DNA of 64,000 nt from Ilyonectria destructans. Its lineage: Eukaryota; Ascomycota; Sordariomycetes; Hypocreales; Nectriaceae. Location: NCBI GenBank assembly GCA_020740775.1, contig JAHEWK010000034.1, positions 352,718 to 416,717 of the forward strand, in the 5' to 3' direction. Both the position numbers and the translations under genes were made by a program. Below are positions 1 to 11,561 of this stretch, in pieces (the stretch's first letter is position 1; every line of letters begins with the position of its first letter). Under the pieces are notes generated by a model that was given only the letters and a program-made list of their open reading frames with translations, searched no databases and had not been told where the DNA came from.

Positions 1-434
1 CCCATTTGATTCGATGCGAATCGAACGCCAAGAAATTCGACTCGACATTCGTAAGACTTGGCATCGAATGAATCTATCGATTCGATTCCCGTTCGTAAGA
101 TGTCCAACCCTGCACACGCCCTCGAGATGGTGCAGCGTAACGGCTTCCTGTCCTTGCGCGCAACCACTATGGTGCCGACATGTGACTGCCACGCCGGGGG
201 CACGAAGCCGGAGTCGGAGTTGATGTTGAGGTACGTGGCGATCTGGTTATCGAGGTCGGCACGATTAGCGGACCGAGTGCCTACACGGTGGAGGACCAGC
301 GGGACCTCGATGAGCGGAGAAGCTTCTTGGTGGTTCTTCTCTCGTCGAGATGGTCTGTGCTCCACAACGCGATCTGCTTGACGCGTGCTCCTTGACGCGT
401 ACCTGTTTCTGTCTGACCTTGGAACATCTTCCAT
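1..434 (-). CDS. Hypothetical protein, N-terminal part, running off the window edge
   Basis: An open minus-strand frame starts at an ATG whose first base is 434 (context GAAATGG) and stays open for at least 144 codons to base 1, so the 3' end lies outside the window. The first 60 residues or so are basic and low in hydrophobics. The middle (about bases 140-310) is better ordered, with runs such as PLVLHRVGTRSANRADLDNQ and GFVPPAWQSHVGTIVVARKD that look like a real folded segment and resemble, from memory only, uncharacterised fungal proteins. No catalytic motif is visible. The start lies only 96 bp from the divergent gene at 531, so the two would share a very short promoter. Function unknown. 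Confidence 0.5.
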   Translation of the reverse strand, partial: MEDVPRSDRNRYASRSTRQADRVVEHRPSRREKNHQEASPLIEVPLVLHRVGTRSANRADLDNQIATYLNINSDSGFVPPAWQSHVGTIVVARKDRKPLRCTISRACAGLDILRTGIESIDSFDAKSYECRVEFLGVRFASNQM

Positions 435-530
435 TTCAACTTTGTCTCCCTCTGCCAAACGGATCCACTCCTTCTAGTTTCTTAACCTCTGCTGAGTTAG
501 TTCGACCATACGGAGTACACAGCATCAAAA

Positions 531-1373
531 ATGACCCCATTAAACAGCCTCAGTAGCCGGCTCAATCCATCCAGCTCCGCTAAGCGCAAGCGCGACACCA
601 AAGACAACGGAGAGGGCTCCGACAAAGAAAACGACCACCCCACTCGTCCCGCAAAGGCGTCAAAGAGAAAGCAGGTCAGGACAGCCAATTCCGCGAAGCC
701 CAAGAAGATCACCGCTGGAGGCACCAACAAAGAGGCCAAGAGGCTCTACACCGACACCCTCACGGCCCTCGACAAGCGCGTCGACGAGCTGGACAAGAAG
801 GTCAAGATCATGAGCGGTAACAGCACGGCGATCACAACCTCCAACTACGCCACCTCCGCCCGCAAGCACATGGGTGCCGTCAAGAAGCTAGTCGCCATGG
901 ACACCACGCTGGCCTTCAACCTGCTGCTCAGCATGGCTGATGCGTCACACACTGACCTCGACACCACGTGCAAGATGTGCGGTACCCCATGCGACAATAG
1001 CGTCCCGAGTTTCAAATTGCTGGATGACGCACTTCTGCCGCTGATCAAGGCGCGGGAGAAGCCAGCCAGCCTGGCAGCTGAGTTACCTAAAGTCCCACAG
1101 CGATGGACGTCGAAGGATGCAGATGTCGGTGTGTTCAAGACTGGGAGGCCGAACAAGCAGCAACGCGGCCAGATGTACCGCCAGAAGTTGGCGTGGGAGA
1201 AGAACAGGCGGCAGGCTAGAAGGGAACGAAGAGAGAAGACGGAGGACTGGGTCAAGGTGGCGTTGAGTGATTTGGTCGAGGAGAGAGACTACCTTTATGC
1301 GTATGGGGTGAAGGAGTATTTGCCAGGGTGCATTGCGAAGTTAGAGGAGCTGGTGAGGATGAGGAGAGAGTGA
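531..1373 (+). CDS. Hypothetical basic protein, probably nuclear, 280 aa
   Basis: A single-exon frame of 280 codons with an AAAATGA start. The first 70 residues are rich in Lys, Arg, Ser and Thr, with clusters such as KRKRD and KASKRK that look like nuclear localisation signals. Residues about 75-95 are heptad-like (LDKRVDELDKKV), suggesting a short coiled coil. A CxxCxxxC cluster (CKMCGTPC, residues 147-154) could bind a metal. The C-terminal third is again highly charged (RRQARRERREK) and ends without a known motif. I do not recognise the family. Codon use is C/G-ending and regular, unlike the decayed DNA nearby, which supports a real gene. Confidence 0.65.
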   Translation: MTPLNSLSSRLNPSSSAKRKRDTKDNGEGSDKENDHPTRPAKASKRKQVRTANSAKPKKITAGGTNKEAKRLYTDTLTALDKRVDELDKKVKIMSGNSTAITTSNYATSARKHMGAVKKLVAMDTTLAFNLLLSMADASHTDLDTTCKMCGTPCDNSVPSFKLLDDALLPLIKAREKPASLAAELPKVPQRWTSKDADVGVFKTGRPNKQQRGQMYRQKLAWEKNRRQARRERREKTEDWVKVALSDLVEERDYLYAYGVKEYLPGCIAKLEELVRMRRE

Positions 1374-1699
1374 GGTGTAGATTTTTGAGGTACAGCAGGG
1401 AGTCCGGGGCTAGAGTCAGACATTTATCGAATCGAAAGCATACGGGCAGCAGGTATTTGTTTCTATCTGGGAGACCTTTTCAATGTCAAAGGTGCGTCAG
1501 CAGGGAACAGGCCCGTTCCGTTTATTGGGTCGTATTCAGATGGCTCACCTCGACGCATTTTCCATTTGCATGCGCAGAGACAGCAACCTGGCTTGATGAG
1601 CAACTGGTTCCGCCACAATATTCCTTGGGACGCGAATATAGGCAATTTCTTGAAGCAGTCTTCCGTTGACCAGCTCACTTACGTGAATTTGGACTCTTC

Positions 1700-2007
1700 T
1701 GTCCGGTTGAGAACGCCCTGGCGCTCAACTAACGTGCGAGCTACTTCTCGAAAGGACTGATCGTCCACCGTCCCAATCAACTGGCCGGACTGCTTCCCTG
1801 CAGAGCAACTTTAAGTAATTGCTCTTTCGCCGAGACAATGATTTGGATACTAGTTTCTTCGACTTTGACATCCTCGATATGATTCGTCGGGTAGGAGGAG
1901 GAGGCGTCGATGGGCTCGGAGGGCTCTGGATCAGATCCCTCTAGAGGCGTATCAGAGAACGTACGTTTGCTCGATGGCACACTGCCGGTGTCTGGTCCAT
2001 ATTTCAT
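1700..2007 (-). pseudogene. Minus-strand coding-like remnant
   Basis: A minus-strand frame starting MKYGPDTGS at 2007 is open to 1777. A second frame, offset by one base, continues with the coding-like string GQLIGTVDDQSFREVARTL down to about 1700, where a GTAAGT donor-like site follows. The one-base offset suggests a frameshifted gene, or two chance frames. No family was recognised, and the rest of 1374-3400 shows only AT-rich sequence. Confidence 0.22.
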
Positions 2008-3188
2008 TCAGAAGATTACTTCTTCATTCCGGAACCGACGTGATAGAAGTTACGGGGCAAGGGGTTCGTATGAATGAATGAATGAAATTTATGTTAGATT
2101 GTGGCTGGATAATGCACCGAGAGAGGCCTTTTGATATAAGAATATCAGGTATTTGCATCTGTGGCTGAGGGGGGCAAGATGACGACAAAACCCGCTCTAG
2201 AGAAAAGAGGAGACAAGACGAAGAAGAACAATCAATAATATCATCAAGATTTGATCCACATCTATCTGACTATCCCGAATCTATCTTAAACAAGTGATCG
2301 GGCCCAGCAAGCTGGCCCGTATGAAGGAGCCTTGACGAACTATTTTTGTGGGCCGGGAAGTCGGGGGGGAGAGCAGCTTCCCCCGGCGGCCGAGAGGGGT
2401 TTTGTGGAAGGCGTCCTGGGAGAAGCGGGGGAGAAAGTGCCTATGGCCAAAAAAAGCCACCCCCACCGGGACGTGCCCAGATCTTCCAATTGCTCAATTG
2501 AGTCCTAGCAGTTGGACATTCTACCATCATACTACGGGTGTTCCAACTTGGTTGGAATACCTGCCTGATTATGTTGTTTACACAGGAAGGATGACACTTG
2601 AATCTATTCACTATCCATTATTTTGCAACATTATTTACTGCCCACAGTAAGATATAAAAGAGGCAAGCTATAAGAGACCCCTGCTGTGGACAGGGATTGT
2701 AAAGCAGGAGGGGTTGAACATGTGTTAGATTCCACGATTGACAGTGGCTCAATTGAGTGCTTGATTATCTCTGGGGATCCCCAAGCAATCCAGCAGCTAT
2801 TTAGCTACCTCTCCAGAGCTCGCAAAGGAGGGTCATCTGACCCTGGTTTTGCTTTTTGTGGCTGGTGGCTGCTGACTGGATCCTCCAGATCTAATAGGTG
2901 GTGTTGGATGGCGTACGGCACATTCGATCAAGGGTTTTTTCGTTCAATGGAGTGTGGATCCCGAATCTGATAATTGTATTGGTCTAGGATTGTCAGATAA
3001 GGTGTGGATAAAAGGATGTTAAGACTGCTATTGTGATACTGGTATTATGAGGTTGCATATGGACTGGCCTCAGGACAAGGAGCGGGGAACTCAGCAAGAG
3101 GAACACACAAGACAAGAATAATGACAACATTGGCTCACCACAAGGATACCTCCGGCCCCCTCTTTTCTCGAGAGGGATTTTATGGCAT

Positions 3189-3530
3189 CTCACGCCCCCT
3201 CTGACTAAGGTGTTGGATACGCGGTGTGTCTTTAGTGTGATTAGGGATAGCCAGATAAATGTGGATTTATTCTTGATGGTGTTGGATCCGTTACGGTCAA
3301 TTTGATCAAATGGATAGTGTTCAAAGCAGTGATGATGATGTTGATGATTGCTTGGGCCCCGTTGGGCTCCGCCGGTCAGAGAGGGGTTTTCTGACACCCC
3401 CTCTGACTAAGGTCATGATATCGATCTATCAGAGGTTTCGTAATACAGGGTCATCTTCCAACATCTAACATAAGGTCAGGATATCGATCTATCAGAGGTT
3501 TCGTAATACAGGGTCACAATCCAACAGGTG
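3189..3530. repeat. Short direct repeats, including a 63-bp tandem duplication
   Basis: The stretch 3408-3470 (beginning TAAGGTCATGATATCGATC) is repeated almost exactly at 3471-3530, period 63 bp. A related motif, CCCCCTCTGACTAAGGT, occurs at about 3194 and 3397, each time preceded by a GAGAGGG(G/A)TTTT block, so a longer unit seems to be present twice. No coding content was seen in 2010-3700. Confidence 0.6.
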
Positions 3531-3714
3531 GCTAAAAATCGTGGCTGGCTCGCTCGGCTTAATTACCCACCGAGCCAGGTAGATCTAAACATGTTTCGCA
3601 TCGCGTCTTCCTCGGTTGTCCCTTTTCCTTCAAAGTCGATCGCCAGAAGTCAGCAAGATCGGATCTACACCAAAGCTCAGCAGTGCAGGGCCTCGATCCT
3701 CGATATTCATTACT

Positions 3715-4509
3715 ATGGCGACGCAAGCCGTTCGCTTCGAATTCCACTGTATGGAGACTGACGGAAAGCTACGGGTTGTCCACGAAATCCCACGCAGTCT
3801 CCTCAACGTCGATACTCGATTGGCACAATCCGATGCCGAATACCAACAGCGTTTTGCGGACGCACTGCGGCCCATCTTTAAGGAGCACGAACCGGCCTGT
3901 AAGGCGATGTCGGGCCCCTCTTGTGCAAACTGTGGGTCGCCCACGGTAAAGGCGTTGCAGACCACCCAGTCCTGGCTTCACCGACCGGGTGATCCTATGG
4001 TCCTCGTCTGGGTTTATCCAGCGTGTGGAGAGGAGCATTGCAGAACCCAGATACTGCAAGCATCGCTAGAGGTCTCAGCTGAAGCCAACGAAGAGCGCGA
4101 GAGGCGAAATCTACCGGGACCCACCACTTCTTACAAAGTTGCACACTGTAACGTATGTCGTAAGACGGAAGGGGCGAAGTGGTGTTCGCGGTGCTCGACC
4201 GTGGCTTATTGCGGGAAAGACCACCAGAAGGCGGATTGGAAGACACACAAGAAGGACTGCGCCGCCAGGGCGAATGTCGACAGCGATTCTACCAGGATAG
4301 CTGCGACCTCGAACGACCCCGTAGTCGCAGGAGACCCGGTCGTGGAAGGATACCAGACCCCGTTGGACAATATCACAGATCCCGACCCGGAGGTGTCTAT
4401 CACACACAGCGGGGTGTTCAATGTCTCGGCCCCTGGTGAGCCGGAACGATACGTGGAGCTGAGTCGCGAGGAAGTATTGGCGCAGTTACTAGGTAATGGG
4501 CGGGGATAG
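3715..4509 (+). CDS. MYND-type zinc finger protein, 264 aa
   Basis: A single exon. I chose the ATG at 3715 (MATQAVRF) because it starts the conserved part; an in-frame upstream Met exists at 3616. Residues 70-73 hold a CANC pair, and residues 104-109 hold a second Cys pair (ACGEEHC) next to a SWLH segment, a common N-terminal arrangement in fungal MYND proteins. Residues 145-182 form a complete MYND finger: CNVC, WCSRC, AYCG, then H-x3-H and Cys at the end. MYND fingers bind proline-rich partners and act in protein-protein contacts. The C-terminal 80 residues are acidic and Thr/Pro-rich, probably disordered. No SET domain is present. The molecular partner is unknown. A decayed copy follows 47 bp downstream. 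Confidence 0.82.
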   Translation: MATQAVRFEFHCMETDGKLRVVHEIPRSLLNVDTRLAQSDAEYQQRFADALRPIFKEHEPACKAMSGPSCANCGSPTVKALQTTQSWLHRPGDPMVLVWVYPACGEEHCRTQILQASLEVSAEANEERERRNLPGPTTSYKVAHCNVCRKTEGAKWCSRCSTVAYCGKDHQKADWKTHKKDCAARANVDSDSTRIAATSNDPVVAGDPVVEGYQTPLDNITDPDPEVSITHSGVFNVSAPGEPERYVELSREEVLAQLLGNGRG

Positions 4510-4556
4510 TAGGCAACAGAAAGAAGCTATTTGGAAGGAGAGTTGTATTCCTACAG

Positions 4557-4967
4557 ACGGCTAGGACGGCAGGGGATAGCGGTTCTTTTAGGGCGAACGC
4601 GAAGCGGATTGCCTTCGGCATTCTAGCCGCGGCCAACCAGCCGCGACTGCCCCGCAGTTGCCCATGGCTTCACGAGGCCGAGCCTCGTTTCATGGTTATT
4701 GTGGAGCCACTCTGTGGGCAGGAGAAATGCCGGACTCAGGTACGGCAAGAAACAGTTCGGATGATATCCAGGCCTCGTAGGCCAGACGGCAACCCTCAAT
4801 ATACAGATCCGCTAGTCGTTGAAACGGTTATGAGTTGTAAGGTATGCGCGAAAGTGGAAGGGGTGAAGAAATGCGGGCGGTGTCGTGCTGTAGCTTACTG
4901 TGGAAGGGAGCATCAAAAACAGGATTGGCCAATCCATAAACCAGGCTGTATTCCCAGGGCCGAGTAG
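4557..4967 (+). pseudogene. Partial tandem copy of the MYND-finger gene
   Basis: The frame of the ATG at 4692 is open upstream to at least 4557 and is alignable with the neighbour: FRANAKRIAFGIL corresponds to RFADALRPIFKE, WLHEAEPRFMVIVEPLCGQ corresponds to SWLHRPGDPMVLVWVYPACG, and KCRTQ corresponds to HCRTQ. A full MYND finger follows (CKVC, KCGRC, AYCG, H-x3-H, final Cys). The first Cys pair is missing and no good start exists before 4692, so this is a truncated tandem duplicate. It could still make a 91-residue MYND-only protein from 4692. Downstream (4968-6362) I see no gene, only a threefold TCGTGTTGG repeat near 5088-5115. Confidence 0.6.
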
Positions 4968-6362
4968 AATAACCAGGTTGTATGTAGACCTACCGTTTTT
5001 TTAAAACGAGAGCCCCGGCGCTGGCCTGTGCGTCAAGGATCGATGTATGATCTTCCCTACAGTGTGTAACGAGGCCTTCACATTGTGTCGTGTTGGTCGT
5101 GTTGGTCGTGTTGGTGAGAGCGTGGGTTCAGCTCCAGGCAGGGTAGAGGGTTTAGGGTTTACGCGGGGCTGGACACAGTGTGAACACAGTACACAACTAA
5201 ACATCCACTCACTCTCTGCGTTCACTGAAAAAGGCTATTTTTGGCCGTTCGTGGCTGACGGCTGATATTCCGGCGGAACGTACGGCAGCCACCATAGTAA
5301 CCGCTTAACATTGACCAGAAGAGCGAAGCCGCTGGCCACCAGCCAGAAGTGCCCCCTCTTATTTTTGACAGCTAATCATATCGACATAAGAAGGGACTAT
5401 TAGCTTCGCAACTAAATAATGCCTTTTTGCTGATGAGATCGCGTCTTTTTGGTAGGCATTTTTTTGATCTTCTATTACCGACCTACGCCGCCATTACCGG
5501 TCAGCCACCCTTGTGAGCCACCCCCGCCATTAGCGCCTGCGCAGGAAGAGAAATATCCAACTTACATTTGCGGCCGCTCGACCTCAATCTTCATCCCTTG
5601 TCATCACAAGACAATGACCACGGGAGTATATGGTTCTGGTCTGATAGATATCTGCCCAATCCTTTAACCAATTTTGTTTTGTGAGATGATCATTTGCACC
5701 GAAGAGGCGATGTCTCCTTTCGATGATGGCGGAAGAATCTGTCCTCAATCGCGACGCAGCCTTGAGTCTTTTGTGTCCGCCGTCTAACGGTCTAAGACGG
5801 TATTTGAAACGGAAGAAGATCAACATCCATGGAATAGCAATAACTTTCAACCCTTTGAAACCCCTTTCTTAGAATATGGGACTGCTATTCAGGAAGCCGG
5901 ACCAGAAGATGGGAAATATTGTAGGATGTCAAGAGCGCGGCGTCAACGTCGTACAGGAGAGGCAAGCCGGTCGCGGCTTGCGCAAAGAGCCTTGAGGAAC
6001 GAGGTTGGCTAGGGCAGTTTCAAAGTCAGTTGAGATGTGTTGGATAGAGACGTAAACGTCAAGTGCAAATATTGGGTTTGGATTGGGTGATGTTGGTCAC
6101 ATATGTATCTCCGGGAGATAGGGTCCTTTCAAGGGTATGCTGGTGTAGGAAGAGAGAGGTCATGAAATACAATGCAAAGATTGAAAATGTCGTGTAACGG
6201 AGCTGCAACCTTGCGATGGGCTATGTGAGCGAGGAGCATTTACGTACTTTAGGGGATATTGATGGTGGGCACTGGTAGATGGACAACAGATATCTCAGTC
6301 AATTTGTTGCTGTACGAAGTGACTATTTGTGGCTACAATGGGGGGATTCTTCGAATGGGTTC
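4968..6362. other. Intergenic region, no supported gene
   Basis: Only short frames occur here, on both strands, without recognisable motifs. It contains a small nonanucleotide repeat at 5088-5115 and otherwise unremarkable sequence. If gene A and Helitron 1 form one mobile unit, its left end should lie somewhere here; I could not recognise a terminus. Confidence 0.5.
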
Positions 6363-7796
6363 CTATTCAACTTCCTGATATTTCTTTGGGGGATGACGGT
6401 TGCGATGGGGCCGGGGCGAGTCTGACGAGAACGCTGTGATTGAATCGGATGTCGGCAGATCTGAACAACGGGTAGTGGCAACATCCGCTTCCGATACATC
6501 AAGTTCATCTTGTGAGGAAGCCGAAACCGCGAGGGATCTGATATACTCGTTACTCTGAGAAGAGGGAATGGTGCTAGAAGAGGCCGGGGACAGGCGTCGT
6601 TTCTTCGTAGGGGTCTGGCCGCGGTCAGAGTTTGTTCGCTTGGCCGGTGGTGTGCTCGGTTTGAGTGAAGCAGACGCGGGAGGAGTGGATGGGATAGGAG
6701 GAGATTGGTGAACTGTTGGTTTTGGTGGCGAGGAAAACATAGCTTTCGCATCCCCAAAGGCCATGGGGCCGGAGGACGGTTGTTTCGGTGGGGTCGAGAG
6801 GGATAGGGCTGCGGGGGCCGATTTGGACGTGGTCTTGTCGAGAAAGGTCCAGGTATCGGGTACGACGATGAAAACGTAGTCTCGGTCAAAGCCGGGCGGG
6901 TGCACCATGATGTTGTGGTCGAGCAGGCCGACAACTTTGCCCGTGCAAGTGAAAAGCGCGTTAGTCTGGAACTGGGTGCCCTGTCTCTCGACCATTTTCT
7001 TGCATAGGGCTGCCCAAGGATTGGCATGGATGGGGAAGATGACAAAGACCTGGAATGGATGGAAGCCTTTGAAGGGAGTCTTGTCAGGGTTTCCAGGGGC
7101 AATGAACGTAGAAAGTTGGATGAAGCCACAGCACTTCAACTGGACGCTGTCGAGTCCTGGAATAGACTCCTTTCGTAGTAGTGTGCGGCCGGAACTGACA
7201 ACAGGGCCAGTGAACGAGACAACGGGATGGACAGCGGCGAAGTGATCTACGGAGGCAAAGTTTCGGGGGACAACGCTTTGACTCGAGTCAGGGGGGAATG
7301 ACAAGGTCAGTTGTATGCAGCATGCTTACGGCTGGTAGCCCTGGTCACGGATGATAAGAGCCGGAATGGTGTATTGAGTGATGGCGCCAATATCCAACTC
7401 TAGACCATCTCGTTGTTCAACCTTCCAGGTCAGGGCGTACGGATGAACACGACCGTTCATGAAGAACCATTGCTCGGTCCATTCTGATGCAACGACTTGT
7501 TGATTGTAGATGGAGAGGTTGAGGCTGAAGAAGATGCAGCTGGAGTGGTTGTCGGGGTCTGACCGAAGTTGCGCATACTCGGGGGTCAAAATCCAGGACG
7601 GGGCAGGTAGGAAGACCCTCGCCAATGCCTCTGCGTTGAGCCCCTTAATGCGATGCTGGTCCTGATAGGCAAATCTGGACGGGCAGTCTGGCTGGACGAG
7701 AATCATCATGGACATATCGCTGCCTGCATTTGTCTGGCTCTCGAGGGGTTTGCGAGGGTTCGAGGGGTCAGTGGGGAAGGGAGCGGGAGGAGACAT
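6363..7796 (-). CDS. Gene A: unnamed protein family, paralog of gene B, divergent from Helitron 1
   Basis: Two exons on the minus strand: 7796-7330 and 7281-6363, with a 48-bp GTAAGC...AG intron (7282-7329), giving 461 aa. The start (MSPPAPF) matches the start of paralog B. Shared blocks in order are GLNAEALARVFLP, FFSLNLSIYNQQVV-SEW, HPYAL-W, IRDQGYQ at the intron, PVVSFTGPV, CCGFIQ, PFKGFHPFQVFVIFPI, LCKKM, GKVVGLLDH and DYVFIVVPD-WTF. The strands PVVSFTGPV and FTCTGKVVGLLDH recall OB-fold beta strands; this is inference only. The last 150 residues are Ser/Pro/Lys-rich with nuclear-signal-like KKRR. It lies about 0.9 kb left of Helitron 1 and faces away, the same place paralog B has next to Helitron 2. 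Function unknown; I infer a DNA-binding accessory role. Confidence 0.75.
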
Positions 7797-8677
7797 GATA
7801 CACTGGAGCAGTGGCTGCCAGAAACGAGCCAGGGATACCCGAGACGAACCCTGGAGGTAATAGGATGGTAGATGCTGCGGTAGGGAAGAGCAGAATAGGA
7901 AGTGAGCGAGGTGACGATGGCTTGGTTTCTGTTGAAGGAAGCCCACGGCCGCCTACGGCGGCTGTGGCCTCAGGCAGCCAGGACCTCATACAGGCTCCAA
8001 TTCCCTCGCCTAGCTAGCTCGGGAGAACCATAACAATACACACATCTTTGACCTCTTGACAGTTTCTATATGGATATAGATGCAGGGGTAGTTCTCGGGA
8101 GCCGCAGCATCTGGGGTGCGGGGTTCGGTAGATCAGAGCCCAGACGACGGTCCGGGGAAGCTTCACGTTTCAAGTAGATGAAGAATGCGGGGTTTGGATG
8201 ATGAGCAAGGCCGATCTGGCGCCAGAGACGTCATCGAAAGTGATGTATGTCCAATTTCAGAAGTGAGATGTGACTGTAGCGGATGAAGTAGTGTCTTTTT
8301 CTGTGAAGCAGGGTGAATGAAGGCGAAGTGCCGACATGGAATCAGCTGATATCGGGGTAGCAACGGTTTCAGCTTGAGTGTGTCACCGACTTGTAGGATG
8401 GGAGTTGCGGCGCGACAAAGGGCAACGTCGGCAGTTGAGCAAGAGTCTGGGTTGTAGGCATACAGGAAGGGTTGTAGGTAGTTAAGGGGACTATTAGCGG
8501 ACTGCTCGGATACTGCAGGAACCAATGCCGTATTAAGGAGCATAATCATCATCATCCAGAAGCGAAATCGTGCAAAGAGAGTCCGACGCGGAAGCCTTGT
8601 GATCTACCGTCCGCCTGGAGTCATCGATGTCGAGAAGGCAGCAGCAGGATGAATAGTCCTGTGGCCAAGCCAAATGA
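7797..8677. promoter_or_regulatory. Divergent intergenic region between gene A and Helitron 1
   Basis: About 880 bp separate the gene A start from the first open codon of the Helitron 1 frame. The frames inside have no support from motifs. The arrangement implies a shared two-way promoter, and the first exon of the Helitron gene may lie here, because no ATG opens its frame at 8678. Confidence 0.4.
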
Positions 8678-8931
8678 ACGGTTGCTCGCGCGGGAGCCTG
8701 CTCACGGTCAGTAGGGAATGGAGTCGACGGGAATGATGTAAGTGTGTCGGAGAGGGGACAGGGAGATGACACGATAGGGAGCGGCGTAGATGTGGTAGCG
8801 GCTGCGGAAACGGAACACAGGGCACGACACGAGAGATTCGGACGTTTGTCAACATACGAGTCACCGGCAAGCGCAGCATCAAAGTTCCGGCCGATTCTAT
8901 CCAAGCAACCCGTGGTTGAAGAGACCGTATG

Positions 8932-9147
8932 TGTGAAAGGCCTCTAGTGAGTTGATTCAACTAACTAGTCCCTATGCTGTTTACTTTCAAGATGAAGAAA
9001 GGAAAGAATCTAAATACAAACTGGGTGCGTGAAGACGCGTTATATCTTCTTTAATATAGAAGATTCGAGAATCAACTCGATGGCGCTGTGGAGAAGAATT
9101 CGGGCTTGGCGGCAGAGCCGCCAGCCAAGTGGGCCTGACCCGTTACA
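8932..9147 (-). mobile_element. Solo LTR (216 bp) inside the Helitron 1 Rep frame
   Basis: The sequence begins TGTGAAAGG and ends CCCGTTACA, the reverse complement of the chromovirus LTR at 17189-17404; by eye the two are identical over 216 bp. It is flanked by the 5-bp target duplication GTATG (8927-8931 and 9148-9152). Recombination between two LTRs must have removed the rest of the element. Removing the LTR and one duplication restores an open Rep frame. Confidence 0.95.
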
Positions 9148-11561
9148 GTATGGACACAGCATGCGGAAGCAATTGCAAGGTCGTTGCCCAGAAGACGTCT
9201 GCGAGGCGGTTTGCGGTCAAGCAGAGCACGGAAGTCTCATGATGCGGCCAACAGTGGAGGCTCCGCGCAACATCAGCCACCGGGTCAGCCCAGGCCACCG
9301 AGGAAACAAATTCGGGCTGGAACCCGACGGCAAAGGAGACGGGAACTGCAGGCCGAAGACTTGGCGAGCGTGTTGCGCTTCTTGGAGGAGGACTTTGCCG
9401 TGAAGGAGAGTCTGTCCAACGAGCAAACGTGGTGTACCCCAGTACCGCACGAGAGAAAGGTGTCGACCGTGCGAGATTTTTACCAGGCGTTCCACGATGC
9501 GAGCACCTTGCCGATACGGACTTGCACGCTGTGCTACCGCAAGCGCACGGAAAAAGAGCTGAGCGAGGTGATGTGGGGTCGATGGATGTCGAGCTGCGTC
9601 GAAAAGGGCGACCGCTCGCCATTTTCATGTCGAAGTTGCTTTCCCGTGGGAGAATCTATCTTAGGCTGTGCGGAGTGTATGCGTTGCTTGGAGCGGGGTG
9701 GCCTGCCGCCAGCGGCCCAACTTCACAACCGCCTTGGCTGTGAGCACATGTTTCCCGATGAGCTCAAGGGCCTGACACTGGTCGAGGAGAAGCTCATCGC
9801 GCTGAATTCGTGCTACGGATTTGTCACAAGGTACAGCATTCCGGGTGGCCAGAGGCAGACTGTGAGGTATCCAAGGCACGTCAAAGGCCATATCACAGTG
9901 TTCCCGAACAACGTGCAGGAGCTGGCCACGAAAGTGCTGCCCCATCCGCTTTTGCAAGTCATGGACGAGATCCACATCTCGTGGCAGGGCGCGGAGAAGC
10001 CGGGACCGAGCGATCTTTCAAGCCTCTTATCGGTGAGGCGGCGAGTCGTTGAGAGGGCCCTTGTCTGGCTGAAGAAGAACAATCCACACTATGCTGAGAT
10101 CAAGATCGACGCGGCGGAGATGGAGAGTTGGGGAGCCCCGCCGCATGGGGTGCCGTTGTTGGTGTACGATCGCATGGAGCGGAACGAGCCGTCGGCGTGG
10201 GAAAAGACACGAACGGCGCAAGTCGTGCCGCCCACGGAGCGCGCCATGGACGATGAGGATTCGGTGGAGATCGAGGAAATCCTCGGTCTGCTTAATCGGG
10301 GAGAAGGCGCGCTAACATGCCAGACTGGAGGACCAGTGACGGACGAGGGAAAGGAGTCTCGTTGCGAAGGTGGAGCTGAGGCTGACCAGGTCACGAAACC
10401 GATCAATGAGGTCACCTCTTCTGGAATGTTTCCGGTGGACGGACCGCCGGATGTAGCCGACGTCGAGAAATTGCGGTTTGCTTGCGACGCTGTCGGTGAA
10501 GGTGCTGGGATCGGCCATATGGGCCCGAGAACATGGGTTGGATCCTCGGCTGAAAGGTGGCAGAGGCCTGCTGACGAGTCTGAGCCGTACATTCGTGTTT
10601 CTCGTGGGGACGAGTTCGCTGACTCGTTTGATGCCTCGTTCTTCGCGAAGACGTTTCCGACGCTATTACCGTTCGGCGTCGGGGGGCCACGGTTAGTCGA
10701 AGAAGCTGCCTTAGAGGCGGGAAGAGGTGTCAATATGAGTGGAGCAGATATGGCGGCGCGAGACCTCTTGTCGTCTCGGAACATGAGCCTTCGGACCTGG
10801 GCCGACATTGTGCTGCGGCGTCATGGCGGCCGATTTGCGACGCACCACATTTTCGCATTTCTCGTGTTCAACATGGGCGTGCGGTCGAGGAACCGGCGTG
10901 TCAGCATGCTGAGCGTGACGAGGAAGAATTTCCGCAAGGTGGAGCGCATCGTACGGTCGCTGACTGCAGACAGGTTAGCGGCAGCTAGGGCAGAGTTGGA
11001 GAGCTCAGGTAAGACTACCGATGATGGTGTGAAAGAGCTTCTCAGGAGCCTATCGCTGTATGGTTACCGCCAGCCTATGTCGAGAGAGCTCCGTCTCAGC
11101 ATGCGGCACAAGATCCAGGCGCTCATCGTTCGCTATGGCGTGCCTGCCATATGGTTCACGATCAGCCCAAACGACATTACGAACCCAGTGAAGCTCCGAC
11201 TGGCAGCGTACCGCACTCGCGATCCTGGGGCAGCCGAGGAGTTCTTGCGAAGCTTGACAGGTCATTCAAGCGTATGCGCCTGTCCATCTCTGACCCTATG
11301 AGCTCGGCCCTATTCTTCCACAGGGAGATGACATTGTTCTTCGAGCATTACGTGAAAGTAGGAGAAGAGTCAGTTTTCGGGCGTATCAGCCAGTATTATG
11401 GTGCTGTGGAAACCAATGAACGAGGGGCACTGCACGTTCACGGGCTGCTCTGGTTGCATGGAAACGCGCATCTGAGCTCTATGCTTGCCGATATCCACGG
11501 GGAGGATCAGGCGGCGTAACGTGAGCGCATCGTCCAATACGTCGATAGTGTTTTCTCCGAG

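Noticed and set aside
6323..7129. 268-codon minus-strand frame
   Set aside because: It is the shadow of gene A in another frame; composition is Arg/Pro/Ser noise and no homology between paralogs exists in that frame.
9184..9210. Apparent start of the 705-codon Helitron 1 frame
   Set aside because: The frame continues upstream through the LTR insertion to 8678, so 9184 is not the true start.
9029..9403. Plus-strand frame MKTRYIFFNIEDSRIN..., and the matching minus frame at 16900-17307
   Set aside because: Both begin inside the 216-bp LTR and read out into different flanking sequence (Helitron 1 and gene B); the shared start is LTR sequence, not a gene.
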